Of a stretch of 42,522 bases of DNA, positions 29,429-38,406 are shown piece after piece; the stretch's first letter is position 1, and each line of letters opens with the position of its first letter. The stretch covers positions 1 to 42,522 of the forward strand of contig CALIHW010000125.1 of assembly GCA_938020525.1 (NCBI GenBank), given 5' to 3'. Source of the stretch: an uncultured Granulosicoccaceae bacterium. GTDB taxonomy: Bacteria > Pseudomonadota > Gammaproteobacteria > Granulosicoccales > Granulosicoccaceae. A program made the position numbers and the translations under genes. The notes below the pieces were generated by a model. The model did not search any database. It saw only the letters and a program-made list of their open reading frames with translations, and was not told the DNA's origin.

Positions 29429-30832
29429 TTAAGCTGCTTCGGAATCCAGCGCTCTGCTGCGAAAGCCAAGGCTGACTGCCAGGCCCGGTCGATTGTCTGA
29501 CAACATCAGCTCTGCACCATGTATTCTGGCTACGGCTGTCACAAGACTTAAGCCGAGTCCGTTGCCCTGCGACTTGCGCTCGTTTTCAAGTCTGACAAAT
29601 CGTTTTAGCACCCGGTCACGCTCATGACGCGGAATGCCTGGTCCGTTGTCAGTTACGGTAATAGTGAATTCGTGATCGTTGCCAGATAAATAAATACCCA
29701 CCAGGCCGCCCACGCGTGTGTATTTGATGGCGTTATCCAGCAGATTGGTGATGGCTTGTGCCAACAAGTGGCGATTGCCATAAAAAATCGGGTTGGCGTT
29801 GATGCGTTCAACGAACATCAGGTTGGCATCCTCCGCAACCGCGCCATAGAGCTCTGCAAGTTCGGTGGTAAGGTCTCCCATGTTTACCTGTTCCCACTCG
29901 GTTTTATCTATGCCTGCTTCAAGTCGGGCAATAGATAACATCGCATTGAATGTATGAATCATGCCGTCTGCCTGAGAAATAGAATACTCTATGGTGTCCC
30001 GGTACTCATCATCGCTGCGATTTTCGAGCAGAGTCACTTCAAGCCGATTGCGTAATCGGGTTAGCGGGCTGCGCAGGTCATGAGCAACGTTATTGGTGAC
30101 CTGCTGCATGCTTTCCATGAGATCTTCTATACGCGAGAGCATCTGGTTGATCTTGACAGCGATAGTGTCAAACTCATCCCGTCTCTCGGTAACCGGGATG
30201 CGTCTTGAGAATGCACCATTCATAATTTCGCCTGCGGTTTGGTTGACACTGGCGATGCGTTTTAACACGCTCATGCTCATCCAAATTCCACCCAGCACGG
30301 CAAAAATCAGAGTGATACAGGTTGCACCAACGACCAGTGCAAAGGTGTAGTCGAGCAGCGCCTGCTCGTCACTGATTTCGTGACCGATCGTTAAACGCAG
30401 GCCATTCGCAAACTGGGTCTGTGCTACCCGTACTGGCAGAGTCGTGCGCGGGTTATCAGACGGCAGGTCTTTGTCTACCTCACCCATGGTTTTGGTGGCA
30501 TGGGTGCGCACAGATTTAATTTTGAGCGGCCACTCAGAATCTGTGCTGTCGCCAAGCTCACTGCCATCGCTTTCAACTTTATAAAACCGCCCGTAAGAAT
30601 CAACTTCGTTGCGCTGCTGAATGGCATCAACCAGTTCATTCAGTGCCCCTGTGTCGTAGAGGTTGACCAGGAAATCTGTTTCCAGGCGCAGTCGGGCATC
30701 AATCTGGGATTCGATCTCGTCGTGCAAAGACCAGTAGATGAACCCGAGAGTAAATGCAGAGAACAGGCTGAACAACGCCGCATAAATAATTGTCAGGCGA
30801 AAGGCTGTGGTGCTGAACAGCTTAATATTCAT
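29429..30832 (-). CDS. Sensor histidine kinase
   Basis: The 467-residue inner-membrane kinase has TM helices at about 13-35 and 163-187 flanking a periplasmic sensor domain, a HAMP domain (about 188-240), a dimerisation/phosphoacceptor region with His251 in NNVAHDLRSPLTRL, and a catalytic ATPase domain with AITNLLDNAIKYT (N box), VTDNGPGIP (G1) and GNGLGLSLV (G2). It resembles QseC/CusS-type OmpR-partner kinases. The signal is unknown. It follows its response regulator by 179 bp. Confidence 0.94.
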   Translation of the reverse strand: MNIKLFSTTAFRLTIIYAALFSLFSAFTLGFIYWSLHDEIESQIDARLRLETDFLVNLYDTGALNELVDAIQQRNEVDSYGRFYKVESDGSELGDSTDSEWPLKIKSVRTHATKTMGEVDKDLPSDNPRTTLPVRVAQTQFANGLRLTIGHEISDEQALLDYTFALVVGATCITLIFAVLGGIWMSMSVLKRIASVNQTAGEIMNGAFSRRIPVTERRDEFDTIAVKINQMLSRIEDLMESMQQVTNNVAHDLRSPLTRLRNRLEVTLLENRSDDEYRDTIEYSISQADGMIHTFNAMLSIARLEAGIDKTEWEQVNMGDLTTELAELYGAVAEDANLMFVERINANPIFYGNRHLLAQAITNLLDNAIKYTRVGGLVGIYLSGNDHEFTITVTDNGPGIPRHERDRVLKRFVRLENERKSQGNGLGLSLVTAVARIHGAELMLSDNRPGLAVSLGFRSRALDSEAA

Positions 30833-30931
30833 GTGCCGATTTTATCGCTGCTGCTGATACAAGGGTGTGTTGCCCTTAACAATAGATCCAAACTTTTGGA
30901 TCCAGACTACGGATGAGGAGCAGAAACAAAT

Positions 30932-30952
30932 GTAGCCCGCATTGCGGGCTAC
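30932..30952. repeat. REP-like perfect palindrome between regulator and kinase genes
   Basis: gtagcccgc-att-gcgggctac is a perfect 9-bp stem with a 3-nt loop. There is no strong T run, so it may stabilise the upstream regulator mRNA or attenuate the kinase. Confidence 0.7.
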
Positions 30953-31011
30953 GTGTTACTAATTACTGGTTATATTTTGGTTGCGATTTGGAAGTGTTAT
31001 TCCAGTTTGGA

Positions 31012-31686
31012 TCAGCCCTCGACCAGCTTATAGCCTGCGCCACGAACCGTGTGCAGCAGTGGTTGTTCAAAGTCTTTGTCTATTTTGCTGCGCAGACGGC
31101 TGATCTGCACATCAATAACATTGGTCTGCGGATCAAAGTGATAATCCCAGACGTTCTCAAGCAGCATGCTGCGGGTAACAACCTGGCCGGCATGTCGCAT
31201 TAAGTATTCAAGCAATCTGAATTCTCTCGGCTGCAGGTTGATGTTGTTACCAGCGCGAGTCACTTTGTGCTTTAGAAGATCGAGTGTCAGATCTGCAACA
31301 CGCAAAGTGGTTACCGCATTTTCTGGCTGTGCACGCCGTGACAAGGCCTGCAAACGTGCGTTTAGCTCAGACAGCGAGTACGGCTTGGTGAGGTAGTCAT
31401 CACCGCCAGCACGCAATCCGGTCACGCGCTCGTCTACATCATCAAGAGCGCTCAAAATAAGCACCGGGGTATTGTCCCCGCTGCGACGCAGGTCTTCGAT
31501 CATTGAGATACCGTCTTTACGTGGCATCATTCGATCAATCACCATGCAGTCATAGGCATTGGTCTTGGCGTAACTCAAGCCGGATTCACCATCGTCTGCG
31601 TGGTCTACAGCGTGGCCGATCTCATTCAGCCCTTTGACGAGATAACCCGCCGCCTCCATATCATCTTCAACTAGTAGTATGCGCAT
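31012..31686 (-). CDS. OmpR-family response regulator
   Basis: The 224-residue product has a receiver domain (acidic pocket Glu7, Asp8; phosphoacceptor Asp51 in VIDRMMP; Lys101 in LTKPYS) and a winged-helix DNA-binding domain with the RxREFRLLEYLMRHAGQVVTR pattern and a DVQISRLRSKID recognition helix. I start it at ATG 31686; an upstream in-frame start would add 45 non-family residues. It is encoded divergently from an HtrA-type protease, making a shared stress response plausible but unproven. Confidence 0.94.
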   Translation of the reverse strand: MRILLVEDDMEAAGYLVKGLNEIGHAVDHADDGESGLSYAKTNAYDCMVIDRMMPRKDGISMIEDLRRSGDNTPVLILSALDDVDERVTGLRAGGDDYLTKPYSLSELNARLQALSRRAQPENAVTTLRVADLTLDLLKHKVTRAGNNINLQPREFRLLEYLMRHAGQVVTRSMLLENVWDYHFDPQTNVIDVQISRLRSKIDKDFEQPLLHTVRGAGYKLVEG

Positions 31687-31977
31687 ATAAACTCGTACAT
31701 ATTGGTTGCTCGCTGGCATTGTGGCCAGGAACAAAGTGCGGATCGGAGGTATCCAAAAGTGTGATACCCAAACGATTGTATTACTGTAACCGGCAAAGTC
31801 GTTTATAGCAGCTAGTTTCAAGCAGCTAGAAGACGTAGCCGGTATAAATGATAATAATCCCCCGGAACTTCCGGCTAAGCCGAAGTCCGTTACTGCCAGG
31901 AGTCATCGATGACACGAAGCACGAAAGCACCTTGGAATCCATCGTCATCATCCCACATTGCGAGCCGCTCTGCCAGA

Positions 31978-33402
31978 ATGAAGACGCGGTTTCGTTGTAT
32001 AAAATTGTCATCGTTGGTGATCGCTGGAATTTTATCTTTTAGTCTTGTTACAAAAACTTATGCCATAGACCTACCGGATTTCGAAGGATTGGTAAGGGAA
32101 CAGGGCAGAGCAGTTGTGAAAGTGACTGTTTCTGCAACAGCGACACCCGACAGTGACTCTGATAGCTTGCCAAATTTTAATGAAGATGAGTTACCTGAGT
32201 TTTTCCAGAGATTCTTTGAAGGCATACCGAATTCCCCGGGAGTGCCTCCTGGGGCAATACCGTCCGCAGGTTTTGGATCGGGCTTTATCTTAAGTGCAGA
32301 CGGTTATGTGATTACCAATGCTCATGTTGTAAGTAACGCAACGGAAATCAGTGTTGGTCTTCCGGACGGGCGCGAGTTCGATGCGGAGATAGTGGGGTCT
32401 GATGATCGTACCGATGTTGCGGTTCTTAAAGTGGCAGCGAGTGGCTTACCGGTTCTCGAGCTGGGTGATTCAAACCAGCTGAAAGTGGGTCAGTGGGTGC
32501 TGGCGATCGGGTCACCGTTCGGATTTGAGTACACCGCGACACAAGGCATTGTCTCGGCACTGTCACGAAGTCTGCCGAGTGAGAATTACGTGCCATTCAT
32601 TCAAACGGATGTTGCTGTGAATCCTGGTAACTCCGGTGGTCCGTTGTTTGATCTTGACGGTAAAGTTGTTGGCGTTAACTCACAGATATTTTCTCGATCT
32701 GGTGGCTACATGGGGCTTTCCTTTGCTATTCCGATAAACGTCGTTCGTTCTGTAGCGTCGCAGTTGCAGGATCAAGGCTATGTCAGTCGGGGCTGGCTGG
32801 GCGTGGTTATTCAGGATATTAATCGAGCACTGGCTGAGTCGTTTGGACTTGATCGACCGGCAGGGGCATTGATCGCGCAGGTGACTGAGGGCAGTCCTGC
32901 TGCTGATGCAGGCTTAATCGTTGGCGATATCGTTGTCGCCTTTAATGGCAGCAGGATTTCGCAGTCCTCTGATCTGCCTCCTCTGGTAAGTAACACCGCT
33001 GTTGGGGAAGCGGTGAGTGTTGAACTGATTCGCAACAGGGAACGCATATCTATCGATGTGACGATACGCGAGCTGGTAGAGGAACGCGGTGAATCAGGTG
33101 ACTCTGACGATAGCGGTGAGCCGGTGCTTGGTATGACTGCATTGCCGCTGAACAAAGAGCAAAAAGAAACCCTGCGAGTGGATAACGGTGTGTTGATCGG
33201 TGCTGTTAAGGAAAATAGTCCAGCGGCAATTGCCGGTATTGCAAAAGGAGATGTGCTGGTATCGTTTGATCAGGTATCAGTTGTGTCAGCAACTCAGTTG
33301 CGCAAACTGGTGAAAGAAACAGAGAAAGGTCAATCTGTGCCGGTGCTGATTCATCGCAAATCCAAGCCTGTGTTTACAGCGCTCACGATCCCTGGCAATT
33401 AG
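31978..33402 (+). CDS. Periplasmic serine protease, DegQ/HtrA family
   Basis: The 474-residue precursor begins with a signal peptide (LSSLVIAGILSFSLVTKTYA), followed by a trypsin-like domain with catalytic triad His116 (VITNAHVV), Asp146 (DRTDVAVLKV) and Ser219 (VNPGNSGGPLFD), and two PDZ domains (about 285-380 and 395-470). This is the organisation of DegP/DegQ, envelope quality-control proteases. A poly-acidic stretch (SDSDSL...NEDELPEFF) occupies the Q-linker position. I start at ATG 31978; an ATG at 31909 would put 23 residues ahead of the signal peptide. Confidence 0.94.
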   Translation: MKTRFRCIKLSSLVIAGILSFSLVTKTYAIDLPDFEGLVREQGRAVVKVTVSATATPDSDSDSLPNFNEDELPEFFQRFFEGIPNSPGVPPGAIPSAGFGSGFILSADGYVITNAHVVSNATEISVGLPDGREFDAEIVGSDDRTDVAVLKVAASGLPVLELGDSNQLKVGQWVLAIGSPFGFEYTATQGIVSALSRSLPSENYVPFIQTDVAVNPGNSGGPLFDLDGKVVGVNSQIFSRSGGYMGLSFAIPINVVRSVASQLQDQGYVSRGWLGVVIQDINRALAESFGLDRPAGALIAQVTEGSPAADAGLIVGDIVVAFNGSRISQSSDLPPLVSNTAVGEAVSVELIRNRERISIDVTIRELVEERGESGDSDDSGEPVLGMTALPLNKEQKETLRVDNGVLIGAVKENSPAAIAGIAKGDVLVSFDQVSVVSATQLRKLVKETEKGQSVPVLIHRKSKPVFTALTIPGN

Positions 33403-33405
33403 TGG

Positions 33406-34011
33406 GTGGAAGTTCCTTTTTATACATCGGCTGATCGCAATAAAGAAGCGATCGGTGATGCATTATCAGCTCACCTGGCAAGGGCTGCCAACGTACTTGA
33501 GATCGGTAGTGGCAGCGGACAACATGCAATTTATTTGTGTCAGCGTTTTAGTCATTTACAGTGGCAGGTAACAGAACAAGGAGCGAGCCTTGAAGGTTTA
33601 CGGCTTGCTGTTGGGCTTGCTGTTGATCAGTCGGGATGTGAAAACATACAACCACCATTTGAGTTGGACGTCAGTTCTTATGTTGGTTCTGAAAATGCTT
33701 ACGCGTTTGTGTACTCAGCCAACACTGCTCACATCATGGGTATTGAAGAGGTTAAGTCGACTTTTAAAATAGTCAATCGTTGTATGGCTGCAGATGGCTT
33801 GTATGCACTGTATGGTCCGTTTAAAGAAAACGGTCAACATAATAGCGAAGGTAATGTTGCATTCGATGAAGCTCTGCGATCAGAAGATCCCAAAATGGGT
33901 ATTCGTGATGTTACAGAACTCAGTGAGATAGCAATGAGTTCTGGCCTGGCATTATTGAAGCAAATAGATATGCCTTCGAACAATAGAATATTGCTCTGGC
34001 AAAAGGCCTGA
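33406..34011 (+). CDS. DUF938 family SAM-dependent methyltransferase-like protein
   Basis: The 201-residue protein matches the DUF938 family: TSADRNKEAIGDAL at the start, a SAM-loop VLEIGSGSGQHAIYL, and VYSANTAHIM in the motif IV position, then LYALYGPFKENG. Its start is GTG, only three nt after the htrA stop, implying co-transcription with the protease. A perfect 12-bp tandem duplication (33602-33625) gives LAVG-LAVD where I would expect only one copy. Substrate unknown. Confidence 0.88.
   Translation: MEVPFYTSADRNKEAIGDALSAHLARAANVLEIGSGSGQHAIYLCQRFSHLQWQVTEQGASLEGLRLAVGLAVDQSGCENIQPPFELDVSSYVGSENAYAFVYSANTAHIMGIEEVKSTFKIVNRCMAADGLYALYGPFKENGQHNSEGNVAFDEALRSEDPKMGIRDVTELSEIAMSSGLALLKQIDMPSNNRILLWQKA
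33602..33625. repeat. Perfect 12-bp tandem duplication in the DUF938 gene
   Basis: ggcttgctgttg is repeated exactly, adding four residues in frame. Confidence 0.9.
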
Positions 34012-34044
34012 ACCCTGGTATTTAAGTGCAATTTTGTCAGTGGC

Positions 34045-34074
34045 AGACCCGCTTTTTGAATTAGGCGGGTTTTT
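34045..34074 (+). terminator. Terminator overlapping the glpK 3' end
   Basis: An inverted repeat acccgc...gcgggt (12-nt loop) is followed by ttttcgg on the plus strand, ending the htrA-DUF938 transcript. The right arm and T tract fall within the last codons of convergent glpK. Confidence 0.7.
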
Positions 34075-35560
34075 CGGTTTGCTGAATAACACCGGCTACA
34101 GCCGTCTGCCAACTACTTAACAATCGATCACGCTCTTCGGAATCTATAGATGGCGTGAATTCACGATCAATCTTCCAGTTGGCTATCAGATCATCATGGT
34201 TTTTGTAGAATCCTGTATGCAGGCCTGCAAGGTAAGCTGCACCGAGTGCTGTTGTCTCAGTTTGAACTGGTCGTTCCACAGGTATGTTCAGAATGTCAGC
34301 CAGAAACTGACACAGCCAGTTGTTTTGAACCATGCCGCCGTCTACTCTGACCTTAGTTGGTGTGACACCGTCATCTGCCATTGCCTTGAACAAATCATAA
34401 GTTTGGAATGCAACTGACTCGAGTGTTGCACGAACTATCTGTTCAATACCGGTATCTCGCGTTAAACCGAACAACGCACCACGTGCATTCGGGTTCCAGT
34501 AGGGTGCGCCTAAACCGGTAAACGCCGGTACCAGATAGACACCCTGATTCGATGGGAGTTTGTCAGCCATTGATTCGGTTTCTTCGGCAGACTGGATAAC
34601 ACCCAGGCCATCACGCAGCCACTGGACTGCAGCGCCTGCAACGAATATAGAACCTTCAATGGCGTAAGTGGTTTCACCATTGAGCCGATAGGCAACCGTG
34701 GTCAGCAGCTTGTTATTTGATGGCAAGGCTTCTTTGCCGGTATTGAGTATCACAAAACATCCTGTGCCATAGGTACTCTTTATCATGCCGGGCTCGAGAC
34801 AAGCCTGACCGAATGTCGCAGCTTGCTGATCCCCAGCAACACCGCCAATGAGAATTTCCTGACCAAACAGTTCGCTATCGATGGTACCGAAGTCAGAGCT
34901 GCTGTCTTGTACGGTTGGCAGCATAGATGATGGAATATCGAGTATCGAAAGTAGTTCGTTGTCCCACTCGTTGTTGTGAATATTATAGATAAGTGTGCGT
35001 GATGCATTCGTGGCATCAGTGATGTGGCGTTTACCGTTACTGAAACGCCAAAGCAGAAATGAATCCATGGTGCCGAATGCAAGCTCGCCTTTTTCTGCGC
35101 TATCTCGAGCGCCTTTAACGTTATCGAGGATCCATTTAATTTTTGTCCCGGAAAAATATGGATCAAGCAAAAGCCCGGTTTTGGCTGTGAAAGTTGGTTC
35201 GTATCCAGATTCTTTTAGTACGCTGCAGAAGTCGGCGGTTCTTCTGTCCTGCCAGACAATGGCATTGTGAATCGCCTTACCGGTTTTTCTGTTCCAGACA
35301 ACGGTAGTTTCCCGTTGGTTGGTAATTCCAGCAGCAACAATGGTATGTCCTGCTTTTACTGCGGCATCGATGGCTTCCTTGCATACATCAAGTGTTGTTT
35401 GCCAGATCTCTTCCGGATCATGTTCCACCCACCCGGAATCAGGAAAGTGCTGGGTAAACTCCCGTTGTGCAGTAAAAACAGATGAGCCGTCTTTAGCGAA
35501 CAGAATGGCTCTTGAGCTTGTAGTGCCCTGATCAATGCTTAGTAAGAGTTGGTTTGACAT
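34061..35560 (-). CDS. glpK: Glycerol kinase
   Basis: GlpK converts glycerol to glycerol-3-phosphate, the entry step of glycerol use. The 499-residue FGGY-family protein starts [20 protein letters not shown] (ATP-binding phosphate 1) and contains [35 protein letters not shown] and STYGTGCF, then the C-terminal [20 protein letters not shown] 35560 is used because homologues start at SNQLL. It is divergent from glpS, so kinase and importer genes share one 644-bp control region. Confidence 0.97.
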   Translation of the reverse strand: MSNQLLLSIDQGTTSSRAILFAKDGSSVFTAQREFTQHFPDSGWVEHDPEEIWQTTLDVCKEAIDAAVKAGHTIVAAGITNQRETTVVWNRKTGKAIHNAIVWQDRRTADFCSVLKESGYEPTFTAKTGLLLDPYFSGTKIKWILDNVKGARDSAEKGELAFGTMDSFLLWRFSNGKRHITDATNASRTLIYNIHNNEWDNELLSILDIPSSMLPTVQDSSSDFGTIDSELFGQEILIGGVAGDQQAATFGQACLEPGMIKSTYGTGCFVILNTGKEALPSNNKLLTTVAYRLNGETTYAIEGSIFVAGAAVQWLRDGLGVIQSAEETESMADKLPSNQGVYLVPAFTGLGAPYWNPNARGALFGLTRDTGIEQIVRATLESVAFQTYDLFKAMADDGVTPTKVRVDGGMVQNNWLCQFLADILNIPVERPVQTETTALGAAYLAGLHTGFYKNHDDLIANWKIDREFTPSIDSEERDRLLSSWQTAVAGVIQQTEKPA

Positions 35561-36204
35561 GCTTCGCACCATTGCTGCCCGGAGTTGGCCCGGAGTTGCC
35601 TTGGAGCGGCCGGGCAATCTATTGCCGTGAGGCGACTCGTGAAGGATTTGATCGGTTTACTCTAAATTTTTGTTCATAGCTTGTCACGTTTTAAATCATA
35701 AGCCACTGATAATAGTCATCAACAACATCAGCGTTGCCTTAGCGATGCGTCCCGATAGTTCAGAATCAGGTAATTGTTGCCTGTGCAGAGGTGAGGTCAG
35801 CTGACGGTGGAGCTTTTTAGAAGCGGCGGTGGACATAATAAGTTAGTGTAAAGTTGATTCTGCAGTGATCAGATTTTAATAAGCTTCTGGCGGGATTCGA
35901 AAGCCGCACAATCGAAACCGATCTTTTAGCATCTTATGTGTTGCTCGCAGCGTTTGAATTTGATTTCCATTGACTTTCGTTTTTCTAGTACTGTAGTGTC
36001 TACGAGAAATGTTTAGACACTTGGAGGAAAGGCGCTAACACTCAAGTGGCCAACTAGCGGCCAGTCCGTGACGTGAAAAGAGCTTCTTAACTTTGTTGGC
36101 ATCCAGCACGGTTGCTACTTGACCTGAATGTCCTGTGGTCGATATCCGGTTTTGGTGTGTACGGTTCTACATATGCCCAGTTATTTATATGCCCAGCTAC
36201 TCAT
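35561..36204. promoter_or_regulatory. Divergent control region between glpK and glpS, 644 bp
   Basis: This region has no credible gene. Next to glpK it contains a perfect 11-bp tandem duplication (gcccggagttg, 35577-35598). A plausible promoter for glpS is TTGACT (35970-35975), 16 bp, TGTAGT (35992-35997), with a perfect inverted repeat gtgtcta/tagacac (35996-36020) covering the expected start point, and a ggagg stretch at 36023-36027 without a long frame after it. Close to glpS is an imperfect direct repeat (atatgcccagttattt, atatgcccagctactc). No clear CRP or GlpR site was found by eye. Confidence 0.6.
35996..36020 (+). promoter_or_regulatory. Inverted repeat at the predicted glp start point
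   Basis: A perfect 7-bp repeat with 11-nt loop overlaps the -10 element and +1 of the putative glpS promoter: gtgtcta...tagacac. It could be a repressor operator or a leader hairpin. Confidence 0.5.
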
Positions 36205-37293
36205 ATGCTTGAATTAATCAATGTCGGCAAGCGTGTCGGGCGTGACGATCACATGACCGATGTGTCTCTGCAATTTGAGCGCGGGTCGCTTAACGTGTTA
36301 CTCGGGCCAACGCTTGCGGGTAAAACGACGCTGATGCGTTTGATGGCCGGCCTCGACAAGCCCACTTCCGGTGATATCAGGATGGACGGGCAAAGTGTGC
36401 TTGGGCTGTCGGTACGCAACCGCAATGTGGCCATGGTCTACCAGCAGTTCATCAACGACCCGGGGCTGACTGTCTATGAAAACATCGCTTCCCCTATGCG
36501 TATTGCGAAAGTGAATCGTACTGAGCTCGATAAAAAAGTCAGGCAGGCTGCAAGACTTTTAAAGCTTGAGCCCTATTTTGATCGCACGCCATTACAACTG
36601 TCTGGTGGGCAGCAGCAGCGTACCGCTATTGCAAGAGCCCTGGTTAAGAGTGCCGAGCTTGTGTTGCTTGACGAGCCACTCGCTAATCTCGACTACAAGT
36701 TGCGTGAAGAGTTACGTGTCGAGTTACCTCGCATTTTCGCTGAGACCGGTGCCATCTTGGTCTACGCCACCACAGAGCCGCAGGAGGCGTTGTTACTTGG
36801 TGGTCGTACAGCGACTTTACACGAAGGTCGTGTAACTCAGTTTGATGACACGATTGAGATCTACAATCGTCCTGATGATCTGCGTACAGCGCAGACGTTC
36901 TCTGATCCACCGTTTAACCTTGCCAGCGTGTCCTTGCAGGCAAAGCAGATAAACTTCAACAACACATCACTCGGGCAGATCACCGACAACGTGAGTGAAT
37001 TGCCAGATGGAGCTTACACTGCTGCTGTTCGCCCGCACCATCTTTCCCTGCAGCGTACCGATCAACACACCGTAGAGCTTGCAGCCATCGTCGGGACCAG
37101 TGAAATAACCGGTTCTGAAACGTTTATACATGTGGACGTGTCCGGTAATAAGTGGGTTGTGTTAACGCATGGTGTACACCGGGTAGAGGCCGGGGAATCC
37201 ATAGCGATTTTTTTGAATCCAGACAGCCTATATCTTTTCGATGCCGGTGATTCGTTGTTACGGGTGCCGTCATATGTCACGGACGGAAGATAA
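36205..37293 (+). CDS. glpS: Glycerol ABC importer ATPase subunit 1
   Basis: The 362-residue MalK-like ATPase has a Walker A of the form GPTLAGKT (34-41), a Q loop (YQQ), a canonical LSGGQ signature (132-136) and Walker B LVLLDE (Glu157), but the switch position, normally a His in YVTHDQ, is Thr190 in YATTEP. The C-terminal TOBE/regulatory domain follows. This variant is complementary to its partner GlpT. The ATG at 36205 is chosen because the family N terminus (LELINVGKRV) begins there. Confidence 0.9.
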   Translation: MLELINVGKRVGRDDHMTDVSLQFERGSLNVLLGPTLAGKTTLMRLMAGLDKPTSGDIRMDGQSVLGLSVRNRNVAMVYQQFINDPGLTVYENIASPMRIAKVNRTELDKKVRQAARLLKLEPYFDRTPLQLSGGQQQRTAIARALVKSAELVLLDEPLANLDYKLREELRVELPRIFAETGAILVYATTEPQEALLLGGRTATLHEGRVTQFDDTIEIYNRPDDLRTAQTFSDPPFNLASVSLQAKQINFNNTSLGQITDNVSELPDGAYTAAVRPHHLSLQRTDQHTVELAAIVGTSEITGSETFIHVDVSGNKWVVLTHGVHRVEAGESIAIFLNPDSLYLFDAGDSLLRVPSYVTDGR

Positions 37294-37296
37294 GCA

Positions 37297-38406
37297 ATGT
37301 CTCAAATTAAACTCGATCAGCTTGCTCACTCCTACTACCCCGACCCCGCAACAGCAGAGGATTTTGCGTTAAAGAAAATGGATTACCTGTGGGACGATGG
37401 TGGTGCTTACGCGCTACTTGGCCCATCCGGGTGCGGAAAAACAACACTACTAAATATTATCTCCGGTTTGTTAGTGCCGTCTCGTGGCCGTATTCTTTTT
37501 GATGGTGAAGATGTCACTGCAAAATCACCGGAGGAACGCAATATCGCACAGGTATTTCAGTTTCCGGTGATCTACGACACGATGACCGTTGCACAAAATC
37601 TTGAATTTCCCCTGGCAAACAGAGGTGTTGATCGCAGTGAGATACGTAAACGCGTTGACGAGATGCTCGACACACTTGAGCTTAGTGCTAAAGCCGGTCG
37701 CCGGGCGCAGGGTTTAACTGCCGATGAAAAACAGAAAATATCTCTTGGTCGTGGTCTGGTCAGATACGATGTCAATGCGATTTTGTTTGATGAGCCTTTA
37801 ACGGTTATTGATCCGCACATGAAGTGGCAATTGCGAACCAAGCTAAAAGAACTTCACCAACGCTTCTCACATACCATGATCTATGTGACGCACGATCAGA
37901 CAGAAGCGCTGACGTTTGCTGACAAAGTTGTGGTGATGTATGAAGGTGAGGTAGTACAGATAGGTACCCCGGAAGAACTTTTTGAACGTCCGGATCATAC
38001 CTTTGTTGGATACTTTATCGGTTCACCGGGAATGAATATTCTGCCGTGTGTGGTGAATGGCAATAATGCAGTGGTTGCAGGTCATTCGATTCCACTCGAC
38101 ACAGTTTATCAGCCACCCCGTGGTGCACGCGTCGAGCTGGGAGTCCGACCCGAGTTTGTGCGATTTGCCCACGCTGCTGAAAATGGTGTGCCTGTATCGA
38201 TTGAGTCTATAGATAATGTTGGCCGCCACCGAATTGCTAAAGTGCGCTTGGCTGGAAATCCAATGAACGTGATTGTGCCGGAGGGCGAGATGCTCTCGTC
38301 CACTGATCATCAGATTGTGTTTGATGCACAGCGATGCGGTATCTATGTCAATGATCATCGGCTGGATGCTGCATTTGCCGGTCAGGGTAAACGCTATGAC
38401 TACTAA
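37297..38406 (+). CDS. glpT: Glycerol ABC importer ATPase subunit 2
   Basis: The 369-residue ATPase has a canonical Walker A (GPSGCGKT, 42-49), Walker B (AILFDE, Glu166) and switch His199 (YVTHDQ), but its signature motif reads LTADEKQ (140-146) instead of LSGGQ. It starts 3 nt after glpS and its last 11 bp overlap glpP. The name follows the rhizobial GlpSTPQUV importer and must not be confused with the E. coli glycerol-3-phosphate antiporter GlpT. Confidence 0.9.
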   Translation: MSQIKLDQLAHSYYPDPATAEDFALKKMDYLWDDGGAYALLGPSGCGKTTLLNIISGLLVPSRGRILFDGEDVTAKSPEERNIAQVFQFPVIYDTMTVAQNLEFPLANRGVDRSEIRKRVDEMLDTLELSAKAGRRAQGLTADEKQKISLGRGLVRYDVNAILFDEPLTVIDPHMKWQLRTKLKELHQRFSHTMIYVTHDQTEALTFADKVVVMYEGEVVQIGTPEELFERPDHTFVGYFIGSPGMNILPCVVNGNNAVVAGHSIPLDTVYQPPRGARVELGVRPEFVRFAHAAENGVPVSIESIDNVGRHRIAKVRLAGNPMNVIVPEGEMLSSTDHQIVFDAQRCGIYVNDHRLDAAFAGQGKRYDY

